Positions 7,643 to 14,458 of a DNA stretch of 14,458 bases are shown piece by piece. The notes beneath the pieces are model-generated. The model ran no database searches and had not been told where the DNA came from. It saw nothing but the letters and a program-made list of their open reading frames with translations. Every line of letters begins with the position of its first letter. Position 1 is the stretch's first letter. A program made the position numbers and the translations under genes. Location: NCBI GenBank assembly GCA_021323255.1, contig JAJTCL010000122.1, forward strand, positions 1 through 14,458, given 5' to 3'. Origin of the DNA: Propionibacteriaceae bacterium (GTDB taxonomy: Bacteria > Actinomycetota > Actinomycetes > Propionibacteriales > Propionibacteriaceae).

Positions 7643-7652
7643 ACGTCGACGT
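7643..7652. repeat. 10-bp perfect palindrome upstream of comEA
   Basis: ACGTCGACGT reads the same on both strands and lies 15 nt before the comEA ATG, a few bases upstream of the -10-like TAGCTT. It could be a small operator, but a palindrome this short in a G/C-rich region can be chance. Confidence 0.2.
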
Positions 7653-7714
7653 GCAGGCTCGGGAATCTGTGGACAGGGCTCGGGACCCGCCCAGGGCTGG
7701 GGATAGAGGCAATG

Positions 7715-7729
7715 TGCGGGGCCCCCGCA
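7715..7729. repeat. 7-bp inverted repeat flanked by CAATGT direct repeats between degV and comEA
   Basis: TGCGGGG (7715-7721) and CCCCGCA (7723-7729) are perfect inverted arms about one central base. They are partly flanked by two copies of CAATGT (7710-7715 and 7728-7733). The repeat lies 20 nt downstream of the degV stop. A hairpin here could slow transcription or trim the degV mRNA, but no T-run follows on the minus strand, so it is not a standard intrinsic terminator. Confidence 0.4.
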
Positions 7730-7749
7730 ATGTCAGCCCCAGAGTCCAT

Positions 7750-8604
7750 TCAGACCCGGGGTGATACAACAATCCCCAGGGTGCCCGGACCGACGTGAAC
7801 CCCGAGCACGGCACTCACCTCCGAGATCACGATGTTTTCGCGGGGCACCCGGCCACTCAATCGATCGACCAGCCGCCCTGCGCCGTCGGGGTTGTCGAGA
7901 TGATGGACGGCGACGTCAACCGAGCCAGTCGGCGTCGCGGCCTGCTCGAGCGCGGTCAGACTCAGTTCCACTAGCCGCGTCAGTGCCTTGGATTCAGTCC
8001 TGACCCGCTCGTACGGCCGGATCTCCCCGTCCGCGACGGTGAGCAGAGGCTTCACCGCAAGCGCGGAACCGAGTATCGCCGCCGCTGTGCCAATCCGGCC
8101 GCCACGCCGCAGGTATTCCAGGCTGTCAACGTAGAAGTAGGTCGTCGAGGCTGCTGCCCGGCGGCGCACGGCCGAGACCACCGCCTCGGGGCTCGCACCC
8201 GAGCGCGCGACCTCAGCGCCCGCCAACACTGCAAACCCTGCTGCCATCGCCAAAGTCATGGTGTCGACCACGATGGTCGGGATGTCGACCGAGGTCGCTG
8301 CCACCTGCGCCGCACTGCAGGTGCCAGAGATCTTGCTGCTGAGATGGACCGAGATGATGGCGTCGTAGCCGGACCTGACCAAACTGCCGTAGGTGTTCTC
8401 GATCACCTCGGGCGTAGGTCGTGACGTGCTCAGCTGCCGGCCCTCGCGTAACGCTCTCGCCACTTCGCAGGGCCGCACTTCCGATTCCGGACGGCTGATG
8501 TCGTCGATCACAACCTGCAATGGAATGATCGAGATGTCAGCGCGGGCAGCGTCGGCTGGATTTAGGGAAGACGTAGAGTCTGTCACCACTGCGACGCCGG
8601 GCAT
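7750..8604 (-). CDS. degV: DegV family fatty-acid-binding protein
   Basis: The 284-residue DegV-type lipid-binding protein belongs to a family that includes the FakB subunits, which present fatty acids to a kinase in Firmicutes. No FakA-like kinase is in the window. Conserved blocks are complete: VAVVTDSTSSL (4-13), LSTSRPTPEVI (58-68), ISVHLSSKISGTCSAAQ (84-100), VDTMTLAMAAGF (113-124) and the signature SLEYLRRGGRIG (161-172) followed by AILGSALAVKPLL. The start at 8604 was chosen because conservation begins at MPGVAVVTDS. The frame is open further upstream to 8889, but that part is arginine-rich low-complexity sequence antisense to the PH-GNAT gene. No good ribosome site is seen. TACGCT (8611-8616) ends 6 nt before the ATG, allowing a leaderless mRNA. 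degV beside comEA is a common actinobacterial arrangement. Confidence 0.92.
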   Translation of the reverse strand: MPGVAVVTDSTSSLNPADAARADISIIPLQVVIDDISRPESEVRPCEVARALREGRQLSTSRPTPEVIENTYGSLVRSGYDAIISVHLSSKISGTCSAAQVAATSVDIPTIVVDTMTLAMAAGFAVLAGAEVARSGASPEAVVSAVRRRAAASTTYFYVDSLEYLRRGGRIGTAAAILGSALAVKPLLTVADGEIRPYERVRTESKALTRLVELSLTALEQAATPTGSVDVAVHHLDNPDGAGRLVDRLSGRVPRENIVISEVSAVLGVHVGPGTLGIVVSPRV

Positions 8605-8684
8605 CTGCTCAGCGTAGGACTTTGGCCAACGACCGATCGTGGACCTCCGGGGGGCGCAACCTCGTGTCGGTAGAGAGTAAACCG

Positions 8685-9644
8685 ATGAGTGATCGGACCC
8701 GACGCGTCTGGCGCGCCGGACCTGTGACACTCGTATTGGTATCGGCCTTCGCTCTCGCCGCGGCTGTGGTGATACCGCTCCTCGCGTACTTGATCTACCG
8801 GAACGGCAGCCCACTCTGGCTGCCGGTGCTTTTCGTCGTGCTGACGGTGCTGGTGCTGTTGTACGCATGGCGATTCGGGCTCCATCCACGGCTCCAGGTC
8901 ACTGACCAGACCGTCGAGATCATCAATCCGTTCCGCCGCTATAGCTTCGACTGGGACGACATCACCGTCATCGCTCCTGGCGAGAACGGCCTGCTCATCG
9001 GCTCGGAGGACCGCGCGGCCGAGGCTTGGTGCGTCCAGAAGTCGAACTCCGCCAACCGGCGCGGCCGTCTCACCCGAGCCGACCGGATTGCCAACCAGCT
9101 GCTGGATATCGTGGAGCTGCATGATCCGCCAATGGAGGATCAGGAGGCCGGATCACGTATTCGCCGCGCGCGTCCCGACGAGAGTCAGCTGCTCGCCCGG
9201 CTAGAACGTGCAGCCAGCGAACAGGCGCTGGCACATATCTTTCCTCCGAGCCAGCATCCCTATCCGACCAGCGCGGTCGTGCGGCGCTGGCGGCGCGTGC
9301 TCAGTGATCGGCTGATGCACAGCTACCTTCTCGAGGTGCGTGACAGCCCAGTGGGCTATGTCGCTTTCAACGGGGATACCGTGCACCACCTCGGCGTCGC
9401 CCCGGCCCACCAAAGACGCGGCTACGGCTCGGCGCTCCTAGAGTTCGCCTGCATGGAGATCTACGCAGGCGGTGCCCGGGAGGCGTTGTGCTGGGTGCTG
9501 GCTGATAATCAAACTGCGCGCGCGTTCTACCGCGCCCACGGTTGGACCGAAACCGGTGAGCGGCGGGAGTCGGAGTACCCGCCGCATCCTGAATCGCTTC
9601 AGCTGAGGCGCCAGAACCCCCACCCCCCGCGCCGCAGTCTCTGA
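8685..9644 (+). CDS. Membrane-anchored bacterial PH domain fused to GNAT N-acetyltransferase
   Basis: The 319-residue protein has two parts. Residues 12-37 and 44-62 are membrane segments, followed by a small bacterial PH-like domain (66-143) with LHPRLQVTDQTVEIINPFRRYSFDWDDI-type strands and a closing TRADRIANQLLDIV helix. Residues 157-308 form a GNAT domain. Motif A is HLGVAPAHQRRGYGSALLEFA, with the acetyl-CoA loop RRGYGS (244-249); motif B is NQTARAFYRAHGW (275-287). It should transfer acetyl from acetyl-CoA to an unknown amine at the cytosolic membrane face. The start is ATG 8685 with GAGAG 7 nt upstream. TTG 8622 and GTG 8664 are in-frame alternatives. It is divergent from degV (80-nt gap) and followed by the EEP gene after about 46 nt. 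The fusion is continuous with no frameshift. Confidence 0.85.
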   Translation: MSDRTRRVWRAGPVTLVLVSAFALAAAVVIPLLAYLIYRNGSPLWLPVLFVVLTVLVLLYAWRFGLHPRLQVTDQTVEIINPFRRYSFDWDDITVIAPGENGLLIGSEDRAAEAWCVQKSNSANRRGRLTRADRIANQLLDIVELHDPPMEDQEAGSRIRRARPDESQLLARLERAASEQALAHIFPPSQHPYPTSAVVRRWRRVLSDRLMHSYLLEVRDSPVGYVAFNGDTVHHLGVAPAHQRRGYGSALLEFACMEIYAGGAREALCWVLADNQTARAFYRAHGWTETGERRESEYPPHPESLQLRRQNPHPPRRSL

Positions 9645-9690
9645 CTATGTTCATTGCCGACCGCTTGTGGTGGCCGGGGATCCTGGTCAG

Positions 9691-10740
9691 GTGACGACAC
9701 GCGCTATGCGCCCCGGGCTCCGTTCGACGGCGGCCAGCTGGGATAGCCAACGCCCGGCTGCCCGGTTCCAGCCGCTGCTGTTCACCGTGGCAGGGCTTGC
9801 GCTACTGCCGGCAGCCGCCGCGACGCTCATGCGAGTGCTACCGCCAAGCGATGACGCGACCGCGCTGCTTGCGGCCTTTGTTCCTTATGGCCTGCTGGGC
9901 TACCTGATCGCGCTCGTCTGCCTGCTGATCGCCCTGCTGCGCGCCAGACACCGTCTGGTACCTGCTGTGATCACCGCGGCCGTGGTGGTGCTGACTGCCT
10001 ACCATCTGGCCTGGTTGGCGCCGTTCTTCCTCGATGATCATCGAACTGCCGCGGCCGGGCAGTTCCAGCTGCTGAGCTTGAACATGCACAACGGCGCAGC
10101 AGATTCTGCGGATGTCGCGGAGCAGGCAGCGCACGCCGATGTCGTGATCTTGCTCGAGACAACGCCGGCTGCTCTGACTGCACTCGAGGAATACGGCTGG
10201 GATGATCGCTTTCGGTACTCGTTGGGCGATCCGAGGGAAGGCTTCTCCAACACCGCGATCTATTCGCGCTTCCCGCTGAGCGGGAGCAAGGCGCTCGGCG
10301 ACACGTCGTTTCAGCAGTGGGTGACGACCGTGCGCATTCCTCGGATCGGCGACATCCGACTGATCGCTGTCCATCCGTGCAACCCGTACTGTGGCGGCGG
10401 GCGCTGGAACGCCGAGCACCGGGTGGTACGACGTGCGGTGACCGACAACCTGGATCATCCGCTGGTCGTGGCCGGCGACTTCAATGCCGTCAACGATCAT
10501 GGACCCATGCAGGCGTTGCAACGCGCCGGACTGAAGAGTGCGACAGATGTCGCCGGAGCCGGCTGGCTTCCGACCTATCCAGCCAACCGGCTGATCCCGC
10601 CATTGCTTCCCATCGACCACGTCCTGATCAACGAAGATCTGACAGCGACTTCAGTGACCAGCTTCGCGGTCTCCGGCAGCGACCACCGCGGCCTGCTGGC
10701 CACCATTGCGGCCTCCGACAGGAAGCTCGCACGACGCTGA
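9691..10740 (+). CDS. Membrane-anchored endonuclease/exonuclease/phosphatase (EEP) family protein
   Basis: The 349-residue protein has three N-terminal membrane segments (28-49, 61-84, 89-111) and a C-terminal EEP domain that probably faces outside. Metal and catalytic positions look intact: Asn131 (LNMHN), Glu156 (VILLET), His228 (IAVHP), Asp263/Asn265 (AGDFNAV), Asp309-His310 (PIDHV) and Asp331-His332 (SDHRG). Such proteins cleave phosphodiesters of nucleic acids, lipids or inositol phosphates; the actinobacterial membrane type is of unknown substrate. The paired CNPYC cysteines (230, 234) in the domain are unusual. GTG 9691 was preferred because GGGGA lies 10 nt upstream. GTG 9667 and ATG 9706 are alternatives. 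It probably shares an operon with the PH-GNAT gene and ends 21 nt from the convergent leuS stop. Confidence 0.85.
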   Translation: MTTRAMRPGLRSTAASWDSQRPAARFQPLLFTVAGLALLPAAAATLMRVLPPSDDATALLAAFVPYGLLGYLIALVCLLIALLRARHRLVPAVITAAVVVLTAYHLAWLAPFFLDDHRTAAAGQFQLLSLNMHNGAADSADVAEQAAHADVVILLETTPAALTALEEYGWDDRFRYSLGDPREGFSNTAIYSRFPLSGSKALGDTSFQQWVTTVRIPRIGDIRLIAVHPCNPYCGGGRWNAEHRVVRRAVTDNLDHPLVVAGDFNAVNDHGPMQALQRAGLKSATDVAGAGWLPTYPANRLIPPLLPIDHVLINEDLTATSVTSFAVSGSDHRGLLATIAASDRKLARR

Positions 10741-10761
10741 GGCAAACTGTGCCCGGCGGCC

Positions 10762-13260
10762 TTACCGCACCACGATGCTGACCAGCTTGGGCGCGCGGAT
10801 GATCACCTTGGCGACATCGCGGCCGCCCAGGGCGCGTACCACCGATTCGTCAGCCAGTGCAACCGAGCGTAGATCGTCCTCGCTGATCTCCGGGGATACC
10901 TGCACCCGGCCACGGACCTTGCCCTGGATCTGAACTACACAGGTCACCGACTCGGTTGCCAGTAGGCCTTGATCGACGGTCGGCCAGCTGGCCTTGGCGA
11001 CCGATGGGGCGTGGCCCAGGCGTTCCCACATTTCCTCGGCAACGTAGGGCGCAACCAAGCTCAGGGCGATACTGACCACCTCTACGGCTTCGCGAACAGC
11101 GGGGTCAGCCGGCCCGGCAGAGGTGTCCATCGCCTTTCGGGTCGCGTTGACCAACTCCATGATCCGCGCGACAGCCACATTGAACCGCTGCCGGGCAATG
11201 GACTGCTCGATATCGGCCAACAGGCGGTGCGTCTCCCTTCGCAGACTGAGATCACCATCGCTGGGTGGCACGCCCGGCGCACTGCTCACCTGGTCGGCCA
11301 GCCGGTAAGCCCGTTGCAGGAATCTCAGCGATCCAGCGGGCGACAGGTCGGCCCAGTCGATGTCCTCCTCAGGCGGCCCAGCAAAGACGACAGTCAACCG
11401 CACTGCGTCGACTCCGAACGCGTCGATCTGGACTCCGAGGTCCACCCCGTTGCCCAGCGACTTGCTCATCGCCTTGCCCTGGTTGATCACTTGGCCCTGG
11501 TTCAGCAGCCGGCGCATGGGTTCGACGAAGTCCACCATGCCCATGTCATGCAGCACCTTGGTGAAGAAGCGCATGTACAGCAGGTGCAAGATCGCATGCT
11601 CCACCCCGCCGACATACTGCGTAACCGGCATCCAGCGACGCACGTCCTCCGGGTCGAACGGGCCATCCTGGTCATTCGGCGAGCAGTATCGGAAGAAATA
11701 CCACGAGGAATCCACGAAGGTATCCATGGTGTCGGAGTCACGCTTCGCGGGTCCCCCGCATTGCGGGCACTCGACGTTGACCCAATCAGTGGCCGCGGCC
11801 AGCGGCGATGTTCCCTTCGGGGCGAGATCGGTGCCCGTCAGGTAAGGCAGCTCAACAGGTAGCTGATCATCGGGCACCGGCACCTCCCCACATCGGTCGC
11901 AATGGATGATCGGTATCGGGCAACCCCAGTAGCGCTGCCGACTCAGCAGCCAGTCCCGCAGCCGGAAGGTCACCGCCCCCTCACCGACGCCCTCTGCTTC
12001 CAGCTTGGCGGTGATGGCGCGAATGCCCGCCTCCTTGTCGGTCAGGCCGTTCAGGATGTCGGAGTTGATGTAGCTGCCATCCCCCGGCGTCGCCATGCCG
12101 GAAGTCGCAGCGTCCGGCCCGCCAGTCGCCACCACCTCGCGCACCGGCAGCCCGAAGGCCAAGGCGAAATCCAGGTCGCGTTGATCATGAGCCGGCACCG
12201 CCATGATCGCCCCGGTGCCGTACTCAGCTAGCACATAGTCGGCGGTGTAAACCGGGATCTTCTCACCATTCACGGGATTGGTGGCGTGTACGCCCAAGAA
12301 GACGCCGGTCTTGGGACGTTCCATGGACTGTCGCTCGATCTCGGTCTCGTGCTTGGTCTGTTCCAGATACTCCTCAAACGCCGCACGCTGCGCATCGCTG
12401 ACAACCTCAGCGGCCAGCGGTGCATCAGGTGCGATCACGAAGAACGTGGCCCCGTACAGAGTGTCCGGCCGCGTGGTGAACACTCGCACCGGCTCCGTCC
12501 GATTATCGATCTTGAAATCGACATATGCACCCTCGGAGCGGCCGATCCAGTTGCGCTGCATGGTCAGCACCCGCTCGGGCCAGCCATCGACCAGATCATC
12601 CATGTCGTCCAACAGCCGCTGGGCGTAGTCGGTGATCTTGAAATACCACTGGGTCAGCAGGCGCTTGGTCACCACTGAGCCGCACCGCTCGCACAAGCCG
12701 GCAATGACCTGCTCATTGGCCAACACCGTCTGGTCCCTGGGACACCAATTCACATAGCTCGCCTTGCGGTAGGCCAGGCCTCGCTCCCGGAAACGCAAGA
12801 ACAGCCACTGGGTCCAGCGGTAGTACTCCGGATCGGAGGTGTGCAGCCGACGCGACCAATCGAAGCTCAGCCCGTAGCGCCGAAACGAGGTGGCCTGGGT
12901 CTCGATGTTGGCGTACGTCCATTCGGCCGGATGCGCGTTGCGCTCGATCGCGGCATTCTCGGCCGGAAGCCCGAAGGAGTCCCAGCCGATCGGGTGAAGT
13001 ACGTCGAAACCCTTCAGCTTCAAGTAGCGCGCGACAACGTCCCCCATCACGAAGGCCTCTGCGTGACCCATATGCAGATCGCCCGATGGATAAGGGAACA
13101 TGTCCAGCACGTATCGGCGCTCGGTTGAGCCGTCATCTGCGGGCACGAAAGTCTGATCGGCCGCCCAGAACGCCTGCCATCTCTGCTGGGCGGCACGGGC
13201 GTCGTAACCGCTCCGCTCCGCCCGCTCGGTGGCCTCGACCCGCTCGATCTGCTCGGTCAT
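10762..13260 (-). CDS. leuS: Leucyl-tRNA synthetase
   Basis: The 832-residue class I synthetase charges tRNA-Leu with leucine. The HIGH motif appears as HMGH (63-66, after FPYPSGDL). Its CP1 editing domain has TTRPDTLYGATF and GTGAIMAVPAHDQRDLDFA, whose Asp discriminates mischarged amino acids. Zinc-type cysteine pairs occur in CPRD...CERC and CDRC/CPQC. The KMSKS loop is AMSKS near 597-601, and an anticodon-binding C-terminal part follows. Length is close to E. coli and Bacillus LeuRS and well below the roughly 960-970 residues of mycobacterial and Streptomyces enzymes. ATG 13260 was chosen: AAGGAG (13274-13279) lies 13 nt upstream. An in-frame ATG at 13284 overlaps that site and has none of its own. 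It is preceded by an attenuator-like leader (13312-13392), suggesting control by leucyl-tRNA charging. Confidence 0.97.
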   Translation of the reverse strand: MTEQIERVEATERAERSGYDARAAQQRWQAFWAADQTFVPADDGSTERRYVLDMFPYPSGDLHMGHAEAFVMGDVVARYLKLKGFDVLHPIGWDSFGLPAENAAIERNAHPAEWTYANIETQATSFRRYGLSFDWSRRLHTSDPEYYRWTQWLFLRFRERGLAYRKASYVNWCPRDQTVLANEQVIAGLCERCGSVVTKRLLTQWYFKITDYAQRLLDDMDDLVDGWPERVLTMQRNWIGRSEGAYVDFKIDNRTEPVRVFTTRPDTLYGATFFVIAPDAPLAAEVVSDAQRAAFEEYLEQTKHETEIERQSMERPKTGVFLGVHATNPVNGEKIPVYTADYVLAEYGTGAIMAVPAHDQRDLDFALAFGLPVREVVATGGPDAATSGMATPGDGSYINSDILNGLTDKEAGIRAITAKLEAEGVGEGAVTFRLRDWLLSRQRYWGCPIPIIHCDRCGEVPVPDDQLPVELPYLTGTDLAPKGTSPLAAATDWVNVECPQCGGPAKRDSDTMDTFVDSSWYFFRYCSPNDQDGPFDPEDVRRWMPVTQYVGGVEHAILHLLYMRFFTKVLHDMGMVDFVEPMRRLLNQGQVINQGKAMSKSLGNGVDLGVQIDAFGVDAVRLTVVFAGPPEEDIDWADLSPAGSLRFLQRAYRLADQVSSAPGVPPSDGDLSLRRETHRLLADIEQSIARQRFNVAVARIMELVNATRKAMDTSAGPADPAVREAVEVVSIALSLVAPYVAEEMWERLGHAPSVAKASWPTVDQGLLATESVTCVVQIQGKVRGRVQVSPEISEDDLRSVALADESVVRALGGRDVAKVIIRAPKLVSIVVR

Positions 13261-13273
13261 GTTGTCGTTTCGT

Positions 13274-13279
13274 CTCCTT
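13274..13279 (-). promoter_or_regulatory. Ribosome binding site of leuS
   Basis: AAGGAG on the minus strand at 13279-13274 is the best Shine-Dalgarno match before leuS. The 13-nt spacing to ATG 13260 is longer than ideal. It excludes the earlier ATG at 13284, which is upstream of it. Confidence 0.6.
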
Positions 13280-13311
13280 GGCATGCATCGCTGCCTGCTG
13301 ACCTGGACATG

Positions 13312-13340
13312 AAAAAACCCCTCGCCATGGGCATGAGGGG
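13312..13340 (-). terminator. Intrinsic terminator in the leuS leader (attenuator terminator)
   Basis: Reading the minus strand, CCCCTC (13340-13335) pairs with GAGGGG (13323-13318). Inside, GCC and GGC pair around a CAT loop, with a small AT bulge, and six T residues (13317-13312) follow directly. This is the only strong rho-independent terminator in the window. It lies 51 nt upstream of the leuS ATG, between a putative leader peptide and the gene. It could also end transcription of the DUF2786 gene, whose stop is about 213 nt upstream. Confidence 0.85.
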
Positions 13341-13342
13341 CT

Positions 13343-13366
13343 GCCGCGCAGGGTCTCCTACGCGGC
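13343..13366 (-). promoter_or_regulatory. 10-bp hairpin between leader peptide and terminator (leuS attenuator)
   Basis: On the minus strand GCCGCGTAGG (13366-13357) pairs with CCTGCGCGGC (13352-13343), with one U-G pair, around the tetraloop AGAC. Its first base is the last base of the leader peptide stop codon, so a ribosome at the leader end would block it. Its AGGAG part (13359-13355) can instead pair with CTCCT in the tandem Leu codons (13377-13373), giving two mutually exclusive folds. I could not find an alternative pairing that directly captures the terminator's 5' arm. Confidence 0.65.
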
Positions 13367-13392
13367 TACATAAGGAGGGCAACGCGTTGCAT
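13366..13392 (-). CDS. Putative leuS leader peptide MQRVALLM
   Basis: An 8-codon frame starts at ATG 13392-13390 and ends TAG 13368-13366, with adjacent Leu codons CTC and CTT as codons 6 and 7. CTT is usually rare in such a G/C-rich genome, which would make stalling sensitive to leucyl-tRNA supply. No Shine-Dalgarno sequence is visible. A TACCCT box (13400-13405) ends 7 nt before the ATG, compatible with a leaderless transcript starting at the ATG. The frame is open further upstream, but the hairpins directly after this stop support the short form. Classical attenuators with leader peptides have been predicted before leuS in Streptomyces, which supports the idea by analogy. Confidence 0.5.
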   Translation of the reverse strand: MQRVALLM

Positions 13393-13490
13393 ACGGTTCA
13401 GGGTAGCGCAACGTATCGTCAGCCTCCCCTGGTTATGCATCACCAGCGGCAACCGGGAGGCCGGATCCGGGGCCAGTTTCTGATGTGAGT

Positions 13491-13510
13491 GATGCGTCAG
13501 TGGGCGCATC
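13491..13510. repeat. 6-bp inverted repeat downstream of the DUF2786 gene
   Basis: GATGCG (13491-13496) and CGCATC (13505-13510) form a perfect 6-bp stem with an 8-nt loop, about 42 nt after the stop of the minus-strand DUF2786 gene. No T-run follows, so at most it is a weak or factor-dependent end of that transcript. The rest of the stretch 13393-13552 shows only a CCGGATCCGG palindrome (13461-13470). Confidence 0.3.
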
Positions 13511-13552
13511 TTCGCACATTCAGAGCCTCTGGGCTGTGCGGCGGAAGGCGTC

Positions 13553-14458
13553 CTAAGCGGAGAGCCGGCCGGCAGCGAAGACTGCGCGGTCCGCAGCTCG
13601 CCGGCCAGCATCCCAACCACGGGGATCGAGGTATCGATCGCTGACCTGCCGAGTGAAGGGGAAGAGGCGCTCGAACTCGGCGCTCACGGCGTCGTCCTGC
13701 CGCTTCAACAATGGAACTAACTCGTTGCCGTAGGACCTAGTGGCGGCGGAGGTCGACTCGGTCAACCGCTCACCGATTCGGACGGCATATGCCGCAAGGA
13801 AAGAGCGACGGAACCTGGCCGAACGATCGAATGACCCCGCCTGACCTGATCCAGTTTCGGTCATGGCACGAGTGGCCTGGATGAGGAGAGAGACAAAGAG
13901 CATCTCAACCTGGTCGATATCGAGTGGGACCCCGACAACCGTCGCAATTGCCAGTCGGTCGAAATAGATCACCTTGCATCGGTTTGCCGTGGCGACGGCA
14001 TTCAGCAGGTTGGTCTTGGTGGTGGCATAGGGGTTCTGCAGATGCACCCGCCGAGCGCCCACCGTGACAGCCTCATCACCTGCCGCAGCCAGCAAGGCCT
14101 CATCGATCGCGTGCCGCGTCATCAAATCCTGAGCCTTCGCGATAAAGGTCTCGGCCTCGGCTGCATGGTCGGTCGCCTCCGCCTTGGCCAGCAGCGCTCG
14201 AATCCGCTTGAGGACTCTGGCTCGTTCTGAGTCTGGGTCGGCAGCTACCCGGTCACCCGCTTTGCCCCACTCAGATGGGGGCGGCGCTATCCGCTCCAGT
14301 ACCGGCAGTTCGGAGATCAACCCGGCTACGGTGATGATCTCCACCCAGGCTTGGACTAGCCCGAGCCCGGACTTGCATCTCGCGACAACCAGCAGCCAGC
14401 TGGCTTGCTGATCGTTCCCCGCCGCCAGCTCACGCGCCTCATCAGCAACGACCTGCAA
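13553..14458 (-). CDS. DUF2786-containing protein, 5' end cut by the window edge
   Basis: 301 codons are visible up to the right edge. The true start is probably outside, because the frame is still open and no start can be judged. Residues about 78-118 of the visible part (SERARVLKRIRALLAKAEATDH... then AEAETFIAKAQDLMTRHAID) match the DUF2786 helical motif, found in many actinobacterial and phage proteins of unknown function. A longer alpha/beta region follows, with NPYATTKTNLLNAVATANRCKVIYF and VEMLFVSLLIQATRAM, and a basic C-terminus. No membrane segment is evident. The role is unknown. It reads in the same direction as leuS but is separated by 292 nt that contain the leuS attenuator, so independent expression is likely. 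Confidence 0.75.
   Translation of the reverse strand: MQVVADEARELAAGNDQQASWLLVVARCKSGLGLVQAWVEIITVAGLISELPVLERIAPPPSEWGKAGDRVAADPDSERARVLKRIRALLAKAEATDHAAEAETFIAKAQDLMTRHAIDEALLAAAGDEAVTVGARRVHLQNPYATTKTNLLNAVATANRCKVIYFDRLAIATVVGVPLDIDQVEMLFVSLLIQATRAMTETGSGQAGSFDRSARFRRSFLAAYAVRIGERLTESTSAATRSYGNELVPLLKRQDDAVSAEFERLFPFTRQVSDRYLDPRGWDAGRRAADRAVFAAGRLSA

Noticed and set aside
8605..8889. N-terminal extension of degV in an open frame
   Set aside because: It is arginine/proline-rich, antisense to the PH-GNAT gene, and DegV conservation starts at the ATG at 8604.
10969..11862. Plus-strand open frame of 297 codons opposite leuS
   Set aside because: It is antisense to the KMSKS and anticodon-binding regions of leuS and has shadow-like composition (His/Arg/Gln-rich).
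13393..13620. Upstream extension of the leader-peptide frame
   Set aside because: It overlaps the DUF2786 3' end in another frame and has no domain or ribosome site; only the last 8 codons fit an attenuator.
1..14458. tRNA genes, CRISPR arrays, insertion-sequence ends or attachment sites flanking the cassettes
   Set aside because: By eye I found no tRNA cloverleaf, regular spacer repeats, transposase, or matching direct repeats at the cassette borders near 322-457 and 4377-4397.

Overview
The window looks like chromosomal DNA of a high-GC actinobacterium (Actinomycetota). The G/C-rich third positions, GTG starts and the block leuS, degV, comEA, comEC, holA all fit. I lean towards the Propionibacteriales, but that is an inference from gene order and protein style, not a proven placement.

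The backbone runs on the minus strand, right to left: a DUF2786 protein cut by the right edge (14458-13553), leuS (13260-10762), degV (8604-7750), comEA (7627-6800), comEC (6803-4398), and the first 107 codons of holA (321-1), cut by the left edge. comEA and comEC overlap by GTGA and are surely co-transcribed. leuS has a long untranslated leader holding a putative 8-residue peptide with tandem Leu codons, a 10-bp hairpin and a strong intrinsic terminator. This looks like a classical amino-acid attenuator.

Two plus-strand cassettes interrupt the backbone. The first lies between leuS and degV (8685-10740). It encodes a membrane-anchored bacterial PH domain fused to a GNAT acetyltransferase, then a three-TM endonuclease/exonuclease/phosphatase (EEP) family protein. 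The second (458-4376) sits exactly between comEC and holA, genes that are usually adjacent in actinobacteria. It encodes an SPFH/prohibitin-like cytosolic protein, a seven-TM protein with an extracytoplasmic four-cysteine domain, and a complete cytochrome P450. The three genes are tightly packed and look like one operon. Its function is unknown, and it is the most novel part of the window.

Each plus-strand cassette ends only 21 nt from the stop codon of the minus-strand gene it converges on (P450 against comEC, EEP against leuS). I see no intrinsic terminator in either gap. No rRNA, tRNA, CRISPR array, insertion sequence or phage gene was found. No gene-free stretch exceeds 300 bases. The longest is the leuS leader region (13261-13552), which holds the attenuator elements and one further weak hairpin.
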